A stretch of 64,000 nucleotides of DNA from [Mycoplasma] falconis (GTDB taxonomy: Bacteria > Bacillota_I > Bacilli_A > Mycoplasmatales > Metamycoplasmataceae), in the NCBI RefSeq assembly GCF_006385795.1, contig NZ_VFSS01000001.1, positions 1 to 64,000 of the forward strand, given 5' to 3'. Position 1 is the first letter of the stretch. Every line of letters begins with the position of its first letter. A program made the position numbers and the translations under genes. Positions 42,201 to 54,335 of the stretch are shown piece by piece. The notes under the pieces were generated by a model. That model saw nothing but the letters and a program-made list of their open reading frames with translations, searched no databases and was not told the DNA's origin.

Positions 42201-43712
42201 ATGAAAATAAGTTATTGAGGTTTTGCAACGTTGGCTTTGCCTTTATTTACCATAGCTTGTCAAGAAGAAGTAAAAAAAGAAATAACTTGATTAGTGCCTT
42301 ACGAGAAGAATCGTAATGAATTTTTAATTTATAACCATTTAGCTAATGAATATAATCAAAATAATAAAAATCAATTCAAAGTTAATGTCATACCAGCAAA
42401 TAACCGCAGTATGTTATATAACCAAATTAGTCTTGGTTTATCTTCAAAAGATAAAGAATTACCCAATTTATTGTTATATTATCCTAGTTTAGTTAAACAA
42501 ATTTATAAATACGATCAGATATTAAAACTAGATAAAAGTATTATTAAAGAAGCAAGTATAAATGAAAACCTTTTAATTAATAATCAAAGTGTTTTAGGAA
42601 TAAAAGATAAAGATAATATTTATACCTTGCCTTTATCATTAAGTGTTGATAGCTTAGCTATTAATAAAAACATTTTAGGAAAGGTTTTATTTAGTATTAA
42701 TAAAGCAATTAAGGAAAATGATTTAAAAGATTTTTATTATCTAGATGATAAAAAAGATATTAGTATTTTTAAGGATTCTTTACAACATTATTTAAATAAT
42801 AAAAAAGATGATAATTATTACCAAATTGATTTAAATTATTTAAAAACTTTAAATAAAAGCTGAAGTAATGAATTGTTTAAAACTAATGAAGGTTTAATTA
42901 AAATTAGTCAGGATATTGCTAAGCTTGTTAATAAACAAATAAAAGATAATAATCAAAGTATTTATTTTATTAACCATCCAACTAATTTTATTTATTCATT
43001 AATGTTTCAAAAAGCTAATAATAATTATTCAAATTACTTTTTAAAAGTCGATTATAAAACTAGTAATATTGATTATAAAAATGTATTTAATGAAAAAACT
43101 ATTTATAACAAAAATTTTAATTGAATTTATAATTTAATCGCTAATGGTTTAGAAAATAATTGAATAGATTTTTATGACCGCAATGATTATTATTCTAATC
43201 AATCTGACAATAAATTATTTGCTTTAATTTCCTCTCATTTTTGATATTTAGATATTAATAAAAAACTTAACAAAGATGGTTTTATTTTTCTAAATGCCCC
43301 ATTTTATTTAGATAAACATCAATTAGAAAATAAAAATGGAAGTTATCTATCGCAAGGACAAAATATTATTGCTATTAAAAAAAATAATATTCAAGATCAA
43401 ATAACTAATGATTTTATTAAATGAATTTACAAATATAAAATTGATGATCTTAATAATAAATTAGGTTATATTTCGCCGGTAAATATTAATAAACACGGTT
43501 CAAACCTAAAAGATATTAATAAAAAGCTTTATTATGAAATTTATTATAAAAATTTAGTTAATTTTGCTGAACCGGTTGATAGTCAAAGTGATAAACTAAG
43601 AAATACAATTCAAGACATTATTATTAAATACGTTTATCGTGAATATAAAAAAGATTATAATTTAAAATCTAAACAATATATAGTAGATCGCATTTTACAA
43701 TTAATTGATTAA
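42201..43712 (+). CDS. P80-like solute-binding lipoprotein (divergent paralogue)
   Basis: 503 aa, starting one base after the preceding stop. Short signal peptide with lipobox T-I-A-Cys. The segment with LLLYYPSLVKQIYKYD and the following TLPLSLSVDSLAINK resemble positions in the larger binding protein at 48986-51304 (LLINYPATAAMFYKYE and AVPLSSSGEMNSVD), so both belong to one extracellular solute-binding fold. Six or more TGA-encoded Trp. No permease or ATPase gene is in this cluster; the importer encoded convergently may serve both. Very rich in Asn, Lys, Ile. Confidence 0.72.
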
Positions 43713-43741
43713 AAAACGCAGACAAATTTGTCTACGTTTTT
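43713..43741. terminator. Terminator between convergent clusters
   Basis: AAAACGCAGAC and GTCTACGTTTT around AAATTT. The minus-strand RNA pairs fully with a G-U, and both sides have T-runs. It separates the plus-strand lipoprotein cluster from the minus-strand transporter operon. Confidence 0.8.
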
Positions 43742-43757
43742 GTTTTGTATTATTTAA

Positions 43758-43961
43758 TTAGATACCAACTTTAATTGTTCCGATAATTGTACCAACGATA
43801 CCATAAATACCTAAAATTACAAAAATCAATCCAGCAATTATAGAAATACTAATTCCAATATTTTTTAAGATTTTTAATTTACGTTCTTTAGCAACATTTT
43901 TGCTAATTTTAACTAACATTAAATCAATGTCATCATATTTTTTATTGTTATTGTTTTCCAT
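43758..43961 (-). CDS. Small single-helix membrane protein, unknown
   Basis: 67 aa. A polar 30-residue N-terminus (MENNNNKKYDDIDLML) and one long hydrophobic helix rich in Ile and Gly (IGISISIIAGLIFVILGIYG). AAAGGATAGG lies before the ATG, 3 bases after the permease stop. It is the last gene of the nuclease/importer operon, so an accessory role there is possible. No homologue recognised. Confidence 0.7.
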   Translation of the reverse strand: MENNNNKKYDDIDLMLVKISKNVAKERKLKILKNIGISISIIAGLIFVILGIYGIVGTIIGTIKVGI

Positions 43962-43964
43962 ATC

Positions 43965-44996
43965 CTATCCTTTGGTTGCTCTACCTTGTCTTGAAATTGC
44001 TTTCATAATTCTTTTTCTTAGAATAAAGTAAATAATTAACATTGGTAGAATTGCTAAGAAGGTTGCCGCCATCTTAATTGAAGTATAAACAATAGTTTGT
44101 TGGGTTGAATAATCTTTACCGGTTGTAAACACTCAAATGTTCATTGGAGATCATAGAGTTTTGGTAGTGTTCATAATTAAAGCAGGTCATGTATATGAAT
44201 TCCATGAAGCAAATGCCGTTAAAATAGCAACTGTTCATGTGGTTGGGTTAACCATTGGTAAAGCAATTTTAATAAAGTATTTAAAACTGCTTGCACCGTC
44301 TAACATTGATGATTCTTTAACTGAATCAGGAATTTCTTCAAAAGCATTTTTATACATGTATGAGAAGAATATTGAAGCAGCAAAAGGAATAACGAATGTT
44401 ACAAATAGTCAACCACTAAATTCGGATCCCGATTTAATTCCTCATCCTAAACGAGTAACAACATAATATTGACCAGTTAGTAAGGCTATTTCAGGCAGAA
44501 CCATTAAAGAAATAAATAAGTTAAAGAATACACTTTTACCTTTTCATTTTCTCATTGATAAAGCATAACCTAATGTCATTGAGAAAAATAATCTAACTAA
44601 AATAGATAAAGTTGTAATCGCAGCTGTAAATACTAATGATTGGAAGTATCCAGCTTGAAAGGCATTTACATAGTTTTCAAAATGTAAAGAAATTTTAAAA
44701 TTACTTGCTTTGTAATTAGTATAAGTTAATCCATCTTGATATTGTTGTGGTCATAATCAAGAGGCTTCAGGGCTTCTATCTTGTCATATTTTATCTGTCA
44801 ATGAATATTGAAGCATAAAATAGAACGGAAAAATAATTATAAAGGCGAAGAATGATAGAATGAAGAACTTAAACAAGAAGGTTGAAATCTTAGAAGCAAT
44901 ATGAGTTGATTCATAAGGTTTCACCATTAAATCTTGTTTAGATTTTAAACGAAATTGTTCTCTTCAATGTCTTGTTTTCAATTTTGTTAAGGACAT
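43965..44996 (-). CDS. ABC importer permease, MalG/UgpE type
   Basis: 343 aa, six membrane helices, with the EAA loop near the end (EIPDSVKESSMLDGASSFKYF-KIALP) that docks on the ATPase. About ten TGA codons encode Trp. Family members usually import sugars, but the operon context (surface nuclease, P80-like protein) points to nucleic-acid breakdown products. The start overlaps the MalF-like gene by 59 bases. Confidence 0.9.
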
Positions 44997-45972
44997 TTCT
45001 TTCTCCTATTTTTATTACACCTTTATAAGTTAAAGCTGCTAATTTTCTCATAACAAATGATAAAGCCACACCAAAGATAAATAACATAATAGATGCAGCT
45101 GCAGCAGTATTAAATTTAGAATCAGAAGTTAAATAATAAACATATAACATCAAACTTGATCCACCATTAATTACGGCTGCTTTAGCATTATTTCCGAAGA
45201 TAGCTAATGGGAAGACTTTAATACCCCCAATAATACCCATAGTAAATAAGAATGAGATTGTTCTTTGAATTGATGGAAGAGTAATAGTAAAGAATTGTTT
45301 TCTTTGTGAAGCACCATCAATCGAAGCAGATTTATATAAGTTTTGGTTTACTGATAACATAGCGGTTGTTAATATTAGAATTTGGAAAGCTAAGCTTCCT
45401 CAAATACCTCTAGTTAAAATAACGATAAAAGCACTTCAACTAGTAGGTCCACCATTTAAAAACTTAATTGCATTAGAACCGTGTTTGCCTAAAATTGAGT
45501 TAATTAAACCATCTCCGTGTTCTGGTTGGAAAATATAAGCAAAAGTTAGAGAAACGGCAATAGCTGAAGTTACATATGGTAAAAAGAATACTGTTTGTCA
45601 AAAACTTCTAGCTCATTTTTTAACAACCATTGTAATTGCTGTACTAATTAAAATAGATATAGCAAGTGACATTGGAAGAGATAATAAAGCGTAAATAAAT
45701 GAGTTTCTAATACCTACAATGTATTTGTCATCATTAAAGATTTTTGCATAGTTATTAAAACCAATAACAAATTGTGATGCTCTCGGTCCATTTTCAACTT
45801 TAAAAGATCAAATAATAACAAGAATAAATGGAATTATTGTCATTAAAGTAATAGTTATTAATGACGGAAGCATTAATAAGAAAGGCTTTCAAAAAGCGGT
45901 TTTTTGATTTAAGGCACTTAATGCGTCGCCTGTCTTTTTAATACGATATTTACGACGGAAATATTCCCACAT
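44938..45972 (-). CDS. ABC importer permease, MalF/UgpA type
   Basis: 344 aa, with six predicted membrane helices and an EAA-type loop (NQNLYKSASIDGASQRKQFFTITLPSI). The Arg/Lys-rich N-terminus is cytoplasmic. Several TGA-encoded Trp. Starts 2 bases after the ATPase stop and runs 59 bases into the MalG-like gene, so translation of the two permeases is coupled. Confidence 0.9.
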
Positions 45973-45974
45973 AA

Positions 45975-47921
45975 TTAAATCCTGTCTTTAGTATCGAAGT
46001 CAAATAAATGATAATAATCTTTATTCTTGATTGAAAGTGATACAACTTCACCGATGTCGTATTTAGTTTTAGCACTTAGGAAAACGTTAGCAATTTTGTC
46101 AATTTCTTTAATATAAATTTGGGCTTGAATTTCTTTTCCTAAATATTCAACTACTCTAATATCTCCTTTGATGATACCTTCTTCATCTTCGACTAGGTTT
46201 TCGCCTCTAAAACCAACATCGATTTTAGCTTTTTTATAGTCTTTAGGAGCTTTTAGTAGCTTTTTGTTGTCATAAATAATATAACCATCTTTGATTGAAG
46301 TTTCAAAGATTGTCATTTCTGGCATACCTAAGAACTTAGCAACAAATTCGTTTTTAGGTTTTAGATATAGTTCCATAGGTGAGCCGACTTGTTGCACCTT
46401 AGCGGTTGACATACATACAATTTTGTCACTAATTGACATAGCTTCTTCTTGATCGTGAGTAACAAAAACTGTAGTAATACCTAATTCTTGTTGCATAGCA
46501 CGTATTCATTTACGGGTTGAAATACGTAATTTAGCATCAAGGTTTGATAAAGGCTCGTCAAGTAATAAAATTTTAGGTTTTTTAACAATAGCACGAGCAA
46601 TAGCTACCCGTTGTTGTTGACCACCAGAAAGTTGAGTAGGTCTTTTGGTTAAGTTTTTAGTAATTTCAACTCTTTTAGCAACTTCTAAAACATCTCTAAC
46701 AGCTGCTTCATTAATAGTTAAAACATTTTGACTTAATTCAGTAACTTTTTCAACTTTGTCTTTTGGCAAAGTCATAATTAATGACTTAATATTATTTGAA
46801 AAGTTGCCTTTTAAAGCCATTCTTTCAAATAATGGAGTAAAAATGTTATTTACAATCTTTTTATATTCAAGTTCAGTTTGTTTTTTAACTAATTTGTATC
46901 TTAATTTAAGTTGTTTTAATTTATTTTTAAGTGGTGATTGAGCTTGAACTTTTTTAGCTTCAACTAATGCTAATTTAGCGGTAAATAAGGCTTTTTTGTT
47001 TCTCTCTTTAGCTTGTTTGTATTTTAATTCGTACTCAGCTTTTAATTGTTTAACTGTTTTTTTATATTCTTCTGAGGCACGAGTTTTATTAACTAAAAAT
47101 TGCTTATCAATTTTAGCTTTTAAAGCATTAAATTTAGCATTATTTACTTCACCATTAGTAGTCATTGACGCTGTTTTAGCATTAGCTGTTTCAACAAGTT
47201 GTTCTTTTTTAAATAAAGAAACCTTATCTTGGTATTCAAATTTAGCTTTTTTAATGTTTTTAATTACATTTTTAGTTAAAGAAGTTCCTTCGGCGTCAAC
47301 TTTAGTAGCTCAAAATTGAACATCATTTAATTGTTTATCAATAATGTCGTTATATTGAGATTTAACTTCAATCATGTATTTTGAAGTTTCTTTTGGATTG
47401 TCGATTGAATAGTAACATTTTTTTCTTGCTTCTTCAATTAGATTTTCCGGAACATTTAAATGTTTTCAAATGATTTCAAAAATATCATGTTGAGCAAGTT
47501 TTGTTTTCTCTAAAACATCTTCTTTTCAGTGTTTATCATTGCTTAATGGGAAAGCAATATTTTCAAAAACCGACATGTGTGGGTATAAAGCATAGTTTTG
47601 GAAAACTAAACCTAATTCTCTTTGTTGTGGTGATAGTTTAGTAACATCTATTCCAAAAAAGAAAATTTTTCCACTTGTAGGTCTTAGTAAACCTGAAATA
47701 GCATTAAGGGTTGTTGTTTTACCAGAACCAGATGGTCCTAATAAAGTAACTAATTCTCCTTTTTCGATATTAAACGAAGCGTTATCAACAGCTAATGATT
47801 CCCCAAAGTCAATAACTAAGTCACGAATTTCAATAGCTGGAATAACTTTTTTGTTTTCATATCTTTGTTTAGAGAAACTATGAATTTCTTCTTGGCTTAA
47901 TTTAGTTATATTTTTTTTCAT
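45975..47921 (-). CDS. ABC importer ATPase (MalK/UgpC type) with ~270-residue insertion
   Basis: 648 aa against about 370 for the family. Walker A is GPSGSGKT (62-69) and the Q-loop is [11 protein letters not shown] (~108-116). After residue ~132 a Lys/Glu/Ala/Gln-rich, mainly helical, coiled-coil-like segment runs to about residue 410. Then the ATPase resumes: signature [15 protein letters not shown] (from ~430), Walker [13 protein letters not shown] (~451), H-loop [10 protein letters not shown] and an OB-type C-terminal domain. The insertion lies in the helical subdomain between Q-loop and signature, near where the permeases dock. Two TGA-encoded Trp flank or lie within the insertion. Confidence 0.92.
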
Positions 47922-47974
47922 AGTTTTCCTTTTTATAGAAAAATTGAATTATTGTTGTGATATTAAATATAGAT

Positions 47975-48982
47975 CTATTTTTTTAAATTTCAGAAATAAG
48001 AATAAATATTATTTTTTGGAGTTGCTTCTCCAAAAGAACTTGGTCATAATTTAGGATATAAAATTGATTTACCATCTTCTAAGATAGAACTACCATGAGC
48101 TATATATTCTTTTGATAAAGCAACAATGTTAGGAATGTTTACTTTTTCATCACTGTTTAAAAAAGTGGTTTCAGGGTTATAATAACCTCTTTTTTCAACA
48201 GAAGCAATATTATAAGCATATGCTGCATAAGGCAATAAATAAGACATAATGCTATTTGACGGATTAGTAGTGCTTATTTCAGGATAATCACTTCTAAATA
48301 AACCTAGAGCATTCTTGTTAATTCTTGCTAAGGTAAAACCTGAGGCTAACATTTCGATATCATATTGTTTTTCAAAATTATCTCCAAAAAAGATTCAACC
48401 AATATAACGGTCATATGATTTAGAAGCTAAATCAAAAATAATTCTTACTTTAGTGCCAACAGGCATCATGTTTTTAGCATGCTCTGTGTCGATGTTAGCT
48501 AAAGCAACTTCTCTTTCACTTAATGAATCTTCGTTGCCCGGTTGTGTATTTTGTTCAAGAGTATCAATCATAGGGTTTCTGATTGTAACTGAACTAGTTG
48601 TAAAAGTTTTTTGTAAATCTTCCGGTTTTACATTATTTGCATATTCATAATGAGAAGCTGGTTGTTTGGTAATAGTAATTCTAATAGTATCACCATCAGC
48701 ATAACTTTTAACAATTCCTTCGGCGTATTGGAAATAATCTCAAAGTGATGAACTTATTTCCTTGGCTTCTCTAGTAATCGGATTACGATATTTATATGTA
48801 ACTTGTTGATTAAATAAATTACCAACTTTGCTATATTCTTCAACAGGTATTGAATAAAATGGGTTTTTTAATTCAATTTTTATGTTTTCTTTTGTCACTT
48901 TATTACAAGCAACAGCGGCCATTGGCATGATCGCTGTTGCAGTAGTTAATGAACTGTAGATAAAAAATTTCTTTAAATTCAT
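47975..48982 (-). CDS. Surface nuclease lipoprotein, staphylococcal-nuclease (TNase) type
   Basis: 335 aa. Signal peptide and lipobox A-V-A-Cys at residue 26. The nuclease fold spans residues ~85-225. The metal-site motif YADGDTIRI (94-102) and the segment R135...D140-T-L-E143 reproduce the spacing of Arg35, Asp40 and Glu43 of staphylococcal nuclease, and R192 in YDRYIGWIFFGDN matches Arg87. So the catalytic set seems complete. It should hydrolyse DNA and/or RNA outside the cell with Ca. It lies between the P80-like binding protein (3 bases) and the importer ATPase. The stop is TAG 47975 after several TGA-encoded Trp. Confidence 0.88.
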
Positions 48983-48985
48983 AAA

Positions 48986-51304
48986 TTAATAAGTTGGGTC
49001 AAATGTTGCTTTAATTTGTTGAATGAATTTTTGAAGATCTAATGAATTTCCACCCGCGTTATTTACTGCTTGATTTGCAGCACTATTAATTGAGCTTCTT
49101 AGTGGGTTTGATAATGGAGTAGCAATATCTTCAACACCGATGTAGTTGCCTGTATTAATTTTTTCAAAGTTAGCAAATGATAATTGGTTTGCTTTATTTA
49201 AAGCAGCTACAAATGTTTCTTTATTATTTATAAAGAATGATTGTGTTGGAGAAACATAGCCTGCCAATAAGTTCATAATGTCTAACGGAACATAAGAAGT
49301 TTTTTCTTTGGTAAAGTAATGGTTTTTCTTATTGTCATCTTGAACTTTTTCACTAAATATTTTTTGTACACCTTTTGATAAACCTTTAATTCCATCTGGT
49401 TGTTCAAATTGTCCGTTATATGAAGTGTATAGTCATTTCAATAAGTTAACAGTTGCAGCATTATCTTTTTCATTTGAATGTAAAGGAATAAATGAAGGAC
49501 CTTGAACAAAAACACCTTGTTTTGGGTCTGTTAATTTATATTGAGTTGGAGCAGAAATTCAATCAGCTTCAGCCTCATTTAAAATTTGTCCTGCAGATAA
49601 TGTTTCTTTTGTCAATGAATCACTAGCAAAGAAAATGTAATTTGATTTGTCATTAGCAAATGGAGTTGTTAATCATTTTGCACCCGGCACTTCAACAGTT
49701 TGTCCGGCAACTGTTAACATAACTTTACCGTCTTCCTCTTTAAATGAATCATTTGCTTTATAGAATCAACCACCAACTTTAACAAATTTTTCAAATTCTG
49801 CTTTACCTGTTTCAGTTAATATTTTGTCATAAGAAGTTGGTTTTAATTCCACATCATCTTTGTAATTTGCAAAATAAATCTTATTAATATGTCTTGAATA
49901 TTCATATGTACCAAATATTTTGTCATTTGTACTATCGACAGTTTTAATTTCTGATAGTCTTTCTAAGGTAATTGAATCTTTGGTGATTGTATCGTTAGTT
50001 GTAATTCCTTTAATAACAAAAATAGTTTTACCATTTTTATTTGAATCAAAAGTATGTGAATAACCCGCTGTTGAACCTAAGCTAAATGCTAAGTTATGGT
50101 TTACTAAATATGATGAACCATATTTACCATCTCCACCTAATCAAACAGCTTCTTCGTTAACACCATCAAGAATTAATTGTGCAATTTCACTAAATACTTT
50201 ATTTTGAGGTGTTCCGTTTTCCATTCATGATGTGTAATCGAATCCACCATTTCTTTGATCGTTTGGATCTGCTGTAATATATCCTTTTGATAAATCATTA
50301 CCCGAAATTGATGCATTCATAATGTTAATAGCATTAGGAGTTGAGTCTAATCCAACTACTCATTTTGATTTAGCATTAGGATATAGTCTTTTAGCTAAAA
50401 TTGAGAATGAAATCAATTTTGTATATGATTGGAAAATAGTGTCATTTAATTCTGGTAAATTAGTGAAATATTTTGTAGCTTTAGCTGCATCGATAACAGC
50501 TTGTTTTTTTTCTGCTTCAACTGCACCTTCGTTTCAGTTTTGGTCTACATATTTACTGTCACTGTTATCTTGTGATAAACCATCTTTATAAGCTTTGATG
50601 TATTTATTTACAAGATCTGCTCCGCTTTCTGAAATTTTAATTCCGTAAACAGTGTTTAAATCGTTTAAGAATTTACCTGTTAAAATAGTATCAACAGAGT
50701 TCATTTCACCTGAACTTGATAAAGGCACAGCTCATTTATGATATTGACCAGTTGTTTCATCTTTTGTGTTATATCCGATTGTATCGTTTACATTAGCAAA
50801 TTGAGGAGCTAAACCTAATTTACTATAAACATCATCAGGAACAGCTAAGTTCATTTCATATTTATAGAACATAGCAGCTGTTGCTGGATAGTTAATTAGT
50901 AAGTTAAATAAACCTTCACTATCTTTAGTTCTAAGTTTTGTTTCAATAGAAGATGTGTTGTATCCATCTGATTGAGAAACGATTTTAGCTGGTTTGTAAC
51001 CAAATTGTTTTGGAGAAGTATAGTTTTCTTTTTCAGCTTCGGCTACTTCACCATATTTTGGAAAACCTGTAGCTTTATCTACTAATGATTTATCGTTATT
51101 TACTCACTCATTGTATGATTTAATTACAGATTGTAAACCTAAATATTGTGAATTTTGGTTTGATCATCCAGTTTGAATAATAATTTCTTTTCTTTCAGGT
51201 TGATCAAATTTTGTACCTGTACATGCTACTAAAGAAGCTGATACAGCTGCAGCACTAGAAATTCCTAAAATTGATCATAAAGCTTTTTTGGTTTTAGTTT
51301 TCAT
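48986..51304 (-). CDS. P80-family solute-binding lipoprotein of the importer
   Basis: 772 aa. Signal peptide with lipobox S-L-V-A-Cys and T-rich start of the mature protein. A large extracellular binding protein, consistent with the P80-type lipoproteins of mycoplasmas and with family 1 solute-binding proteins. About eleven TGA codons encode Trp. First gene of the operon binding protein - nuclease - ATPase - permease - permease - small protein. GAGGAATTACG precedes the ATG. A terminator-like hairpin is in its leader about 100 bases upstream. The ligand is unknown; context suggests nucleosides or nucleotides. Confidence 0.85.
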
Positions 51305-51400
51305 CGTAATTCCTCTTTTTAATTTAATTAAATTTAATTTAATAAAACATTTTGAATAATTTAAATAAACTTATTTCGTGAATTTTTATAAATTAATAAA

Positions 51401-51440
51401 AAACACAGCAAAAAGTGTCACCACTTATATGGCTGTGTTT
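51401..51440 (-). promoter_or_regulatory. Terminator-like hairpin in the leader of the P80-like operon
   Basis: AAACACAGC (51401-51409) pairs with GCTGTGTTT (51432-51440), with an inner AAGTG/CACTT (51413-51417 with 51422-51426) and a 4-nt loop. On the minus strand it is followed by TTTTTTATTAATTTAT, the form of an intrinsic terminator. On the plus strand no T-run follows and no gene ends here. It therefore stands in the 5' leader of the operon starting at 51304 and looks like an attenuator. TATTAT/TATAGT near 51455-51465 may be the -10 box. Confidence 0.6.
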
Positions 51441-51545
51441 AGATGTGAATGAATAACTATAATAATTTGTATTTTCACATAATTAATTTTAAAACATTTA
51501 TTAGTTTTAAATATAAAAATTAAATAATTATTTATTATTAATAAA

Positions 51546-51551
51546 TATAAT
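51546..51551 (+). promoter_or_regulatory. -10 box of rnhB, placed for a leaderless mRNA
   Basis: TATAAT ends only 6 bases before the rnhB ATG (51558), so transcription would start at or next to the start codon. No Shine-Dalgarno element is present. Confidence 0.5.
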
Positions 51552-51557
51552 AAATTT

Positions 51558-52172
51558 ATGTTAAATTACGAATGAGATTACTTACCAAAAAATGATAATA
51601 ATATAAATAAAAATACCATAATTTGTGGTTGCGATGAAGCTGGTCGAGGCCCATCTGCTGGACCACTTTTTGTAGCAGCAGTTGTTTTACCTTATAACTA
51701 TCAAAACGAATTAATAAATGATTCTAAAAAATTAACAGAAAAGAAACGTGAATTAGCTTATCATCAAATTGTTAAAGATGCACTAGATTTTTCAATTATA
51801 AAAATTGAAGCAAATGAAGTTGACAAGTTAAATCCTAAACAAGCTTCTAGAACAGGCATGCAAAAAGCAATAAACCAGCTTAAAATTAAACCTCATTTAG
51901 TTATTACTGATTTTGAAAAACTTGATATTAATATTAAACAAATAAATTTGACTAAGGGAGATAGTATCAGTATTAACGTAGCTGCGGCTTCTATTTTAGC
52001 TAAAGTGGAAAGGGATAAATATATGCTAGAATTAGCAAAAAAATATCCACACTACGATTTTGAGAATAACAAAGGTTATTACACTAAAAAACATGCCGAA
52101 GCAGTTAATAAATATGGTTTATGTCCTGAACACCGCTTAAGTTATAAAAATATTAAGCCATTTATTAAATAA
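51558..52172 (+). CDS. rnhB: Ribonuclease HII
   Basis: 204 aa. Cleaves RNA in RNA-DNA hybrids, including single ribonucleotides. CDEAGRGPSAGP carries the first acidic pair, then DSKKL, VITDFEKL (third acidic residue) and SILAKVERD. The usual GPLAGP loop reads GPSAGP. No ribosome site; the -10 box is immediately upstream. Two TGA-encoded Trp/none disrupt the main part; the N-terminal YEWDYLP contains one. Confidence 0.93.
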
Positions 52173-52204
52173 AAAAATCTTAGCCTTTTATCGCCAAGAT
52201 TTTT
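52173..52204. terminator. Terminator between rnhB and tRNA-Leu
   Basis: AAAATCTT and AAGATTTT with imperfect GC-containing inner pairs around TTTTATC; A- and T-runs on both sides. Confidence 0.75.
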
Positions 52205-52207
52205 ATA

Positions 52208-52291
52208 TGGTGCTCCAGACTGGACTTGAACCAGCATGGCTCTCACCGGTTGATTTTGAGTCAACTGCGTCTACCATTCCGCCACTGGAGC
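52208..52291 (-). tRNA. tRNA-Leu (anticodon CAA)
   Basis: 84 nt with encoded CCA. Acceptor GCTCCAG/CTGGAGC, anticodon stem GTTGA/TCAAC, loop CTCAAAA giving CAA, class II variable arm and T-loop TTCAAGT. Reads UUG. Confidence 0.94.
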
Positions 52292-52331
52292 TGATATGAT
52301 AAATATTATATATTATTTAAAAATAATGCTT

Positions 52332-52337
52332 TATAAT
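52332..52337 (+). promoter_or_regulatory. -10 box of the dUTPase gene, placed for a leaderless mRNA
   Basis: TATAAT ends 7 bases before the ATG at 52345. There is no Shine-Dalgarno sequence in the short gap, so the transcript would begin at the start codon. Confidence 0.5.
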
Positions 52338-52344
52338 AAATGAC

Positions 52345-52830
52345 ATGAATTTGGATCATATCTTTAAAACTCAGGTTAAATTAGACCAAGCTTTTCAAAA
52401 TAATTTAAGCAAAGAAGATTTATTATATTTTGATAAAAAAATCGTTATAGCCTTATTAGTTGAATTGGGAGAATTTGCTAACGAAGTGCAAGATTTTAAG
52501 TATTGAAAGAAAAATAAAGTGTTAAAAAGAGCTGATATTTTGGAAGAATTTGCGGACGGAATCCACTTTTTAACTTCAATAGCTTATAAAAATAAAGTCA
52601 AAAGTAATATTAAAGTTATTAAAAAATATGACAACTTTAGCTTACAGTTAGCATATACTTATCGCTTGTTTACTAAACTTCTAAAATCACATTCAAAAAT
52701 AAAAATTAGAAAAGCATATGGTGCTTATTTGGGTTTAGGTTTAATTGTTAATATTAATTATGAAGATATCTTAAAAGCTTATCAAGCTAAAAACCAAAAA
52801 AACTATGATCGCATTAAAAATAATTATTAA
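52345..52830 (+). CDS. dut: dUTP diphosphatase, dimeric (all-alpha, dUTPase_2 / MazG-like)
   Basis: 161 aa. Hydrolyses dUTP to dUMP, keeping uracil out of DNA. The metal-binding helices are IALLVELGEFANEVQDFKYW and ILEEFADGIHFL, with E-x-x-E and E-x-x-D patterns typical of the dimeric family and unlike the trimeric dUTPases. Normal length. One TGA-encoded Trp in FKYW. Single-gene unit on the plus strand, ended by the terminator shared with arcA. Confidence 0.88.
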
Positions 52831-52841
52831 AAAAGTATAAG

Positions 52842-52872
52842 AAAAAGTTAGTCGTTAAGGACTAACTTTTTT
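52842..52872. terminator. Bidirectional terminator between dUTPase gene and arcA
   Basis: AAAAAGTTAGTC pairs with GACTAACTTTTT around GTTAAG: a 12-bp perfect stem with T-runs on both strands. Confidence 0.9.
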
Positions 52873-52877
52873 AGTTG

Positions 52878-54221
<1,344 letters not shown>

Positions 54222-54335
54222 TTAGACTATAATAATTTTGTATGATTTATACAGTTTTAATTATACTATAATGTAAAAATTGATTGATTGATTTACTGGC
54301 GTTTGGACCCAAATAGTAGATCAAGATGGAGAAAA

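Noticed and set aside
46756..47319. Plus-strand open frames opposite the ATPase insertion
   Set aside because: They are antisense to a continuous coding frame, lack ribosome sites and arise from Lys/Glu-rich codon composition.
51401..51420. AAAAAGTGTC resembles part of the IS inverted repeat at 102-121
   Set aside because: Only about ten bases match, no transposase lies nearby, and the site is better explained as part of the leader hairpin.
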